From NCBI GenBank assembly GCA_024763115.1, contig JANTGB010000053.1, positions 1-10,482 on the forward strand: a stretch of 10,482 nt of DNA, read 5' to 3'. The translations under genes and the position numbers were made by a program. The notes under the pieces were generated by a model that was not told the origin of the DNA, did not search any database, and worked only from the letters and a program-made list of their open reading frames with translations. Below, in pieces: positions 7,248-10,482 of the stretch (positions within the stretch are counted from its first letter, which is position 1; the number at the start of each line of letters is the position of its first letter). Source of the DNA: Desulfobulbaceae bacterium (GTDB taxonomy: Bacteria > Desulfobacterota > Desulfobulbia > Desulfobulbales > SURF-16).

Positions 7248-7280
7248 ATCCGCCATGTCCATAAAAATGGTGGGGCGGAT
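7248..7280. other. Hairpin in divergent region
   Basis: ATCCGCC (7248-7254) pairs perfectly with GGCGGAT (7274-7280). Inside it CCAT (7259-7262) pairs with ATGG (7267-7270) around an AAAA loop. A smaller GCC...GGC stem and a run of A/T follow on the + strand. It resembles a terminator for rightward transcription, but no rightward gene precedes it, so its role is open. Confidence 0.4.
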
Positions 7281-7321
7281 TGCCGGAGAAGGCGGAAAAA
7301 TTTATTTTTTACTTTGATAAA

Positions 7322-7351
7322 TTGACAGATAGCTTTTCTTTATCATAAACT
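7322..7351 (+). promoter_or_regulatory. Possible sigma-70-type promoter for the HEAT-repeat/flhX pair
   Basis: TTGACA at 7322-7327 is a perfect -35 box, followed after 18 bases by TAAACT (7346-7351), a four-of-six match to TATAAT. A perfect TATAAT at 7369-7374 is an alternative -10 but has no good -35 at standard spacing. The -35 lies inside the interleaved inverted repeats, as an operator might. The sequence is AT-rich, so chance matches are likely. Confidence 0.35.
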
Positions 7352-7425
7352 ATCTTTACGATACGCCTTATAATGACAACTACTTAAAGAACGACAATAC
7401 ACCCGCACCTGAAGGCGCTATTAAC

Positions 7426-8109
7426 ATGGCTGATTTGAAAGATTTTGACAAACTCGACATGATCGAGCAAATGACAATTCTTGACGAAATCAAGGAAACT
7501 AAAGATAAGTCGACAATTCCTGATCTCCTGGAAATATACGCCCTTAAAAAATGTGACCAGGCCACCCATGAAATGCTATATCATACTCTTTTCGACCTGA
7601 TGGCCGGAGATGCCGAAGCCATGACCGTTGGCCTGCGCCATCCGGCCCGACGAGTAAAGATCCTTGCCGTCCGCCGGGCCAAAAAACCGCCGGTTACTGT
7701 GATTCTCCCCCTGCTGCTGGAGTTGTTGCAACGCGACCAGGAGCCCCAGATCCTGGAAGAAACTCTCAGAACCCTTGCCGTTTATGACAATGAAAATCTG
7801 CTGGAAAAACTGATTCCTTTTCTGTTCCATGAAAATGAAATTATTATTGCCGCTGCCATGAATGCCTTAATCTCCACCGGCAATGAGGAGGTCGGGGCAA
7901 TTTTCATTGATATTATCAATGGCGATGAAAATCTTAATAATCCGGACAAGGAATGCCATATTTCTACTATCCTGGCGGTTAAGCATCTTGGCCGTTGGCC
8001 TGATGATATGGCAAAAGAATTTCTAAAGGCAAAGCTTAACCATCCGAACACGACTTTCCATCAGGCAGTTGAGACGGCTTTAGCCCGGTTAGATCAGAAT
8101 TTGCCCTGA
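7426..8109 (+). CDS. HEAT-repeat-like protein of unknown function, upstream of FlhX
   Basis: 227 residues with no signal peptide or membrane segment. The middle (about 60-165) is made of paired helices with HEAT-like spacing: AEAMTVGLRHPARRVKILAV, then ILPLLLELLQ...ILEETLRTLAVY, then LIPFLFHENEIIIAAAMNALI. This suggests an alpha-solenoid used for protein-protein contact. No catalytic motif is visible. The start ATG has GAAGG about ten bases upstream. Its TGA stop overlaps the next gene's ATG by one base (TGATG), so the two are probably coupled. The coupling to an FlhB-like protein just before flagellar rod genes suggests a role linked to flagellar assembly or export; that is inference. I do not recognise a named family beyond HEAT repeats. 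Confidence 0.75.
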   Translation: MADLKDFDKLDMIEQMTILDEIKETKDKSTIPDLLEIYALKKCDQATHEMLYHTLFDLMAGDAEAMTVGLRHPARRVKILAVRRAKKPPVTVILPLLLELLQRDQEPQILEETLRTLAVYDNENLLEKLIPFLFHENEIIIAAAMNALISTGNEEVGAIFIDIINGDENLNNPDKECHISTILAVKHLGRWPDDMAKEFLKAKLNHPNTTFHQAVETALARLDQNLP

Positions 8110-8393
8110 TGAATAAGAATAAATCCCTGCCCGTTATAAAAAAGGCGGTAGCTCTACGCTATGACCAGGAAAAAGAAGGCGCTCCCCGAATAATCGGCAA
8201 GGGAGCAGGTCATCTGGCGGAAAAACTTATAGAGCTTGCCCGGGAACATGATATTCCCATCCATGAAGACAGCGATCTGCTGGAAATCCTCTCCCGCCTC
8301 GACTTAAACGAAGAAATACCTCCGGAAACCTATGTAATTGTCGCGGAAATCCTGGCCTTTGTTTATCGGACAAACGACAGCTTCAAACCGTAA
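8109..8393 (+). CDS. FlhB C-terminal-domain homologue (FlhX-type, EscU/YscU/HrcU family)
   Basis: 94 residues matching only the cytoplasmic C-terminal domain of FlhB, the export-gate protein that switches flagellar secretion from rod/hook to filament substrates. Seen: AVALRYDQEKEGAPRIIGKG, AGHLAEKLIELAREHDIPI, and IPPETYVIVAEILAFVYR, the order found in FlhB_C after its cleavage site. The FlhB transmembrane region and the self-cleaving NPTH sequence are absent, so this is not a full flhB. In some bacteria such stand-alone proteins (FlhX) can substitute for the FlhB C-terminal fragment. Start by TGATG overlap with the HEAT-repeat gene. A true flhB is expected elsewhere in the genome. The fold assignment is secure; the function in this organism is inferred. 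Confidence 0.88.
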   Translation: MNKNKSLPVIKKAVALRYDQEKEGAPRIIGKGAGHLAEKLIELAREHDIPIHEDSDLLEILSRLDLNEEIPPETYVIVAEILAFVYRTNDSFKP

Positions 8394-8464
8394 GCGCTTC
8401 ATGCACACCACCCTGCAACCGCTCAATCCCTGATATCCCCTTCCGCTCTCTGTCACCTGAAGAC

Positions 8465-8480
8465 TGGCACGACTGTTGCA
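8465..8480 (+). promoter_or_regulatory. Sigma-54 (RpoN) promoter for flgF-flgG-flgA
   Basis: TGGCAC (8465-8470), five bases, then TTGCA (8476-8480): a perfect match to the -24/-12 consensus TGGCAC-N5-TTGCW. Transcription would start about 8490-8492, giving a short leader before the strong AAAGGGG ribosome site and the flgF ATG at 8515. Sigma-54 control of rod/hook genes by an NtrC-type activator is usual in polar-flagellated bacteria. No activator site could be identified in the upstream 70 bases. Confidence 0.9.
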
Positions 8481-8514
8481 ATTACCCCCTTAAAACACCA
8501 ATAAAGGGGAAAAA

Positions 8515-9243
8515 ATGTACATCCAGAACCACCTCGGCCTCATTGAAGGCACGGAAACCATGATCGCTCAGCAGCATAGGATGAACCAGATATCCAACAA
8601 TCTGGCCAACGTGGATACTGCCGGCTACAAAAAGGAAGATGTAACTTTTCACGAGATGCTCTATACCACTAATGAAGGCAGGAATCGGGTGGGTAAAGCA
8701 TTGAAAATTTTAACAAATCACGAAAAAGGGGCAATGGAAATAACCAATAATCCCCTTGATTTTGCCATTGACGGCCAGGGATTTTTTAAAATTCAGACCC
8801 CGCAGGGAATCCGTTATACCAGGGCCGGAAATTTTCATCTTAACAGTGAAGGGCAACTGTTGACTCCCAGTGGATACCTGGTACTGGGTGGCGGCGGCCC
8901 CTTAACCATAAAAGGCACGGATGTATCCATTGCCGCTGACGGCAGCATTACCGTGGATAATGTTCCGGCCGGCAAGCTCGAAGTCGTCAATATTGACAAC
9001 TTAAACGGCCTGGAAAAGGAAGGAAACAACATGTTCCGCCTGGCGCCGGGCAAGGCCCGGGAGACGGCTGCTACCGGCTTCAGCGTCAAACAGGGATTTG
9101 TCGAGTCATCCAATGTTACCCTGGTTACGGAAATGACCAATATGCTTGACCTCCACCGGGCCTATGAAAGCCAGCAGAAAGTTATCCGCACCTTTGATGA
9201 AATTGACGGTAAAGCGGTTAACAGCGTTGGCAGATTGACATAA
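8515..9243 (+). CDS. flgF: Flagellar basal-body rod protein FlgF
   Basis: 242 residues, close to the usual FlgF length. Seen: the rod-family N-terminal signature ISNNLANVDTAGYKK at 26-40, the central NPLDFAIDGQGFF at 79-91 and YTRAGNFHLN near 101, and a C-terminal heptad region (VESSNVTLVTEMTNMLDLHRAYESQQK) that packs with the N-terminus in the coiled rod core. FlgF is exported through the flagellar type III apparatus without a cleaved signal and sits in the proximal rod just below FlgG. It lacks the extra PTGIQVGMGVRP-type stretch of FlgG, and its position before flgG supports FlgF. It is the first gene after the sigma-54 promoter, with AAAGGGG six bases before the ATG. An 87-base gap separates it from flgG. 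Confidence 0.93.
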   Translation: MYIQNHLGLIEGTETMIAQQHRMNQISNNLANVDTAGYKKEDVTFHEMLYTTNEGRNRVGKALKILTNHEKGAMEITNNPLDFAIDGQGFFKIQTPQGIRYTRAGNFHLNSEGQLLTPSGYLVLGGGGPLTIKGTDVSIAADGSITVDNVPAGKLEVVNIDNLNGLEKEGNNMFRLAPGKARETAATGFSVKQGFVESSNVTLVTEMTNMLDLHRAYESQQKVIRTFDEIDGKAVNSVGRLT

Positions 9244-9315
9244 CAAGCAATAATCTGACGGTTATCACCTGTCAGCCGGGAAATTAATTCCTCCTCACCT
9301 GCATCAACCGAAAAA

Positions 9316-9321
9316 AAGGAG
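9316..9321 (+). promoter_or_regulatory. Ribosome binding site of flgG
   Basis: AAGGAG, nine bases before the flgG ATG at 9331. It is the best Shine-Dalgarno match in the flagellar cluster and fixes the start. The rest of the 87-base flgF-flgG gap holds only a weak CTGAC...GTCAG pairing and no clear promoter. Confidence 0.75.
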
Positions 9322-9330
9322 ACTCTGATC

Positions 9331-10113
9331 ATGATTCGCGCCCTTTTCACCTCAGCTTCCGGGATGAATGCCCAGGAACTGCAACTGAACGTAATTTCCA
9401 ATAATCTGGCTAACGTTAATACCGGCGGCTTCAAAAAAAGCCAGACCCAGTTTGAGGATCTTTTTTATTCAAACTTAAGGGCCGTGGGCGCTGAAACAGT
9501 GGGCGGCAACATGGTTCCCACCGGTATCCAGGTGGGCATGGGCGTTCGCCCCACCGCAGTCACCAAGGTGTTTACCCAGGGAGATTATATTTCCACCGGC
9601 AATGATCTTGACTGGGCCATAGAGGGCCGGGGCTTTTTCAAAATTGTCCGGGACGGAATCGAATATTACACCAGGGCCGGATCATTCAAAATTGACGGTG
9701 ACGGTTACATTGTCAACAGTAACGGCGACCGGGTGCAGCCGGAATTTGCCGTACCGCCGGAAACAGTGGCCGTGGAAATAGACTCCGCCGGGCTGCTGTC
9801 GGCCATTGACGCGGCACAGACCACAATTGCCTCAACCCAGATTACCCTGCATGATTTCATCAACCCGGCCGGTCTCAAGGCCGTGGGCAGTAATAATTTT
9901 CTCCCGACCGATGCCTCAGGCGACCCCAGGGAAGAAAATCCGGGCAGTAACGGCATGGGAACGATTACTCAATATTCGCTGGAATCATCAAATGTCAATG
10001 TTACCGACGAGATGGTTAACCTGATTATTACCCAGCGAGCTTTTGAGTCAAATTCCAAGGGAGTAACTACAGCGGATCAACTGCTGGAGATATCCAACAA
10101 CCTCGTCAGATAA
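9331..10113 (+). CDS. flgG: Flagellar basal-body distal rod protein FlgG
   Basis: 260 residues, the standard FlgG length. Seen: the N-terminal rod signature ISNNLANVNTGGFKK at 22-36; the stretch after it ending PTGIQVGMGVRPTAV, which is diagnostic of FlgG and forms its extended loop; WAIEGRGFF and YYTRAGSFKID in the central domain; and a C-terminal helix ESSNVNVTDEMVNLIITQRAFESN followed by ISNNLVR. FlgG forms the distal rod that passes through the peptidoglycan and P ring toward the hook. It is exported by the flagellar type III system with no cleaved signal. It lies between flgF and flgA, as is common in this lineage, and is likely read from the sigma-54 promoter at 8465. No unusual feature is seen. 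Confidence 0.97.
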   Translation: MIRALFTSASGMNAQELQLNVISNNLANVNTGGFKKSQTQFEDLFYSNLRAVGAETVGGNMVPTGIQVGMGVRPTAVTKVFTQGDYISTGNDLDWAIEGRGFFKIVRDGIEYYTRAGSFKIDGDGYIVNSNGDRVQPEFAVPPETVAVEIDSAGLLSAIDAAQTTIASTQITLHDFINPAGLKAVGSNNFLPTDASGDPREENPGSNGMGTITQYSLESSNVNVTDEMVNLIITQRAFESNSKGVTTADQLLEISNNLVR

Positions 10114-10123
10114 AGGGTATGTG

Positions 10124-10482
10124 ATGAATAAACTGCTGCTTTTGTTCTGCTGCTTTCTGCTGCTTTCCGTCTCTGCTCCAGTCGCAGCGAAATCCGGGGA
10201 TCAGGTTCTCGGCCCGGATGAATTACAGGCAATATTTGTCGATATTCTCCAGCCCGACATTCCCTCCCGAATCGAGGATATAAGCATTACTGATTTTTCC
10301 TCCAGTCCGAAGCAGGTCATCCTGGGGCCGGGAAAAATCAGCTGGCATGCCGAACAACGAGCAAGCGGCCAGTTATCGCCGGGGAAAAAATTTATCAAGG
10401 TTATTGTCAAGCTTAACGGCAATGAGTCAGCCGGGATAAAAATGTACGGCACCGTCCATTTTTTCAATACCGTGATCATAAC
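10124..10482 (+). CDS. flgA: Flagellar P-ring assembly chaperone FlgA, N-terminal part, 3' end outside window
   Basis: The ATG at 10124 follows the flgG stop by 10 bases, with AAAGGG about seven bases upstream; the frame stays open to the window end (119 full codons). Residues 1-~21 are a clear Sec signal peptide (MNKLLLL, a hydrophobic core with repeated CTGCT codons, APVAA before the cut). The mature part (DELQAIFVDILQ, then ISITDFSSSPKQVILGPG, then GKKFIKVIVKLNG and KMYGTVHFFNTVII) fits the N-terminal half of FlgA before its SAF-like domain. FlgA is a periplasmic chaperone for the FlgI P ring. The family call rests mainly on position after flgG, the signal peptide and the overall pattern. 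flgH and flgI would be expected next. Confidence 0.82.
   Translation, partial: MNKLLLLFCCFLLLSVSAPVAAKSGDQVLGPDELQAIFVDILQPDIPSRIEDISITDFSSSPKQVILGPGKISWHAEQRASGQLSPGKKFIKVIVKLNGNESAGIKMYGTVHFFNTVII

Larger units (their letters stand above)
7055..7425. other. Divergent non-coding region between the PHP-UvrD gene and the HEAT-repeat gene
   Basis: I find no convincing gene in these 371 bases. Seen: a possible half-copy of the 3703 repeat arm (about 7110-7130), a perfect 10-base palindrome GATGCGCATC at 7166-7175, a short minus-strand reading frame at 7212-7262 that may be a gene remnant, a hairpin at 7248-7280, a T-rich stretch near 7300-7313, interleaved inverted repeats at 7315-7355, and a perfect TATAAT at 7369-7374. 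It must hold the promoter of the PHP-UvrD gene and of the HEAT-repeat gene unless these are read through from further away. Confidence 0.6.

Noticed and set aside
1..10482. CRISPR array, tRNA or rRNA genes
   Set aside because: No regularly spaced direct repeats, tRNA-like clover-leaf or conserved rRNA segment was seen by eye on either strand.

Overview
The window looks like part of a chromosome from a motile, anaerobic Desulfobacterota ('deltaproteobacterial') relative. This rests on four things: a tetraheme cytochrome c554-type protein, an apparent in-frame selenocysteine codon with a bacterial SECIS hairpin, flagellar rod genes behind a textbook sigma-54 promoter, and a PHP/UvrD helicase fusion of a kind I associate with that lineage. 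The lineage assignment is inference; no rRNA or marker gene is present.

Left edge (1-315, + strand): the C-terminal part of a tyrosine recombinase whose motifs match integron integrases (IntI). It converges, with a 10-base gap, on a minus-strand gene block (326-3694). In transcription order that block is a thioredoxin-like protein, rarA (AAA+ replication/recombination factor), and an exported UshA-like/tetraheme cytochrome protein. The three genes overlap by 4 and 8 bases and are probably one operon. The last gene is the centrepiece. Its true start (ATG at 1891) gives a signal peptide, then an in-frame TGA inside a Cys-Gly-TGA motif, then the rest of a 521-residue protein. A hairpin with a GGUCU loop lies 18 bases after the TGA, the same spacing as I recall for the E. 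coli fdhF SECIS. I read it as a selenoprotein, not a broken gene.

Middle (3703-7425): a 110-base imperfect inverted repeat, then a 1063-residue minus-strand protein joining a PHP-type phosphoesterase, a four-Cys zinc-ribbon-like knuckle and a complete UvrD/Rep-type SF1A helicase, ending in a sliding-clamp-like QLKLF. A 371-base non-coding divergent region follows, with hairpins, interleaved inverted repeats and possible promoter elements.

Right (7426-10482, + strand): a HEAT-repeat-like protein coupled by a 1-base overlap to a stand-alone FlhB C-terminal homologue (FlhX type), then a sigma-54 promoter driving flgF, flgG and flgA (the last cut by the window edge). This side makes the distal rod and P-ring chaperone of the flagellum. 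The minus-strand side deals with DNA maintenance and periplasmic redox chemistry.
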